From: Clostridiales bacterium NK3B98
GTDB taxonomy: Bacteria > Bacillota > Clostridia > Oscillospirales > Oscillospiraceae
DNA length: 41,917 nucleotides
NCBI GenBank assembly: GCA_000421005.1
Contig: ATWA01000016.1
Coordinates: 1 to 41,917, forward strand
Direction of reading: 5' to 3'
Shown: one piece after another, positions 41,742 through 41,917 of the stretch
Numbering within the stretch: position 1 is the stretch's first letter
Layout: each line of letters starts with the position of its first letter
Position numbers and translations under genes: made by a program
Notes under the pieces: model-generated
What the model saw: the letters and a program-made list of their open reading frames with translations, nothing else
What the model was told of the DNA's origin: nothing
Databases searched by the model: none

Positions 41742-41917
41742 ATGTTCATGAATATGAGACGAAATGCACATATCATCATTACCATACTTTTCCTCCTTGC
41801 CGCGCCGGCTATTCTGCTGGGGTGGGGCTTTGCCCTGCCTGCCCAGTATGGGGATACCTTTCCCGCCGCCCTTGCTGACAAATGCCGGCGGTTAGAGGAA
41901 GCGCCGGGGCAGCGGCT
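41742..41917 (+). CDS. Exported protein, partial (possible SGNH hydrolase-like partner)
   Basis: The frame starts at ATG 41742, 41748 or 41754 and runs off the window end. An N-terminal membrane segment (HIIITILFLLAAPAILLGWGF) is followed by LPAQYGDTFPAALADKCRRLEEAPGQR. This opening resembles clostridial exported SGNH/GDSL-like proteins that follow MBOAT genes. None of the three ATGs has a good ribosome site. The MITE separates the gene from the MBOAT by about 180 bases, so its expression could be altered. Only about 58 residues are visible, so the family call is tentative. Confidence 0.55.
   Translation, partial: MFMNMRRNAHIIITILFLLAAPAILLGWGFALPAQYGDTFPAALADKCRRLEEAPGQR

Overview
The window looks like chromosomal DNA of a GC-rich gut Clostridia, most likely Oscillospiraceae-like (relatives of Flavonifractor, Lawsonibacter or Dysosmobacter). 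This is inferred from the HrcA/CIRCE heat-shock operon, a tetrahydrofolate (THF) riboswitch before an ECF folate transporter gene, AgrC/AgrA-type signalling, DUF6273/Ig-like surface proteins and strong AGGAGG-type ribosome sites. No 16S gene or other decisive marker is present. Two stretches, about 4.74-7.47 kb and 24.2-25.1 kb, are visibly more AT-rich than the rest and look accessory.

Layout. 1-4.7 kb: a partial MITE, an orphan MazF-type toxin, a YitT-family membrane protein, a Nudix hydrolase, methionyl-tRNA synthetase, a YbaK-type deacylase and tRNA-Ala(CGC). 4.8-7.5 kb: an AT-rich surface O-acylation pair, an MBOAT gene broken by one in-frame TGA and a DHHW/AlgX-like partner. 7.6-15.4 kb: an accessory surface/RiPP-like region. 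A divergent promoter pair separates a soluble Ser-His S26-type protease plus HprK-like kinase (minus strand) from a repeat-embedded DUF559 endonuclease and a PqqD-like protein (plus strand). A promoter with a long, apparently folded leader then precedes a 1463-residue beta-helix surface protein, a 33-residue peptide and a small lipoprotein. 15.5-17.8 kb: one protein joins a membrane sensor, a GGDEF diguanylate cyclase and a complete fructose-family PTS EIIC domain. 17.9-22.8 kb: hrcA-grpE-dnaK-dnaJ under a perfect CIRCE. 22.9-24.2 kb: an extended FolT behind a THF riboswitch. 24.2-25.4 kb: a zinc-ribbon/SHOCT protein divergent from a small XRE regulator with strong palindromes. 25.4-27.8 kb: a purine/methylthioadenosine salvage operon (phosphoribosyltransferase, mtnN, add). 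27.9-29.9 kb: a LytTR response regulator and GHKL sensor kinase. 30.0-38.1 kb: a plant-glycoside operon (GH78 rhamnosidase, GPH-type symporter, membrane-anchored domain-inverted GH3, small membrane protein). 38.2-41.9 kb: a second surface O-acylation operon (SGNH/LRR/InlB-repeat lipoprotein, small membrane protein, intact MBOAT, start of another exported protein) with a second MITE copy after the MBOAT stop codon.

The most unusual items are the GGDEF-EIIC fusion, the DUF559 gene enclosed by palindromic repeats between a promoter and pqqD, the set of PqqD-like protein, HprK-like kinase, S26 protease and short peptide, and the structured leader of the surface-protein gene. These functional links are inferred from domains and gene order. 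No database search was possible.
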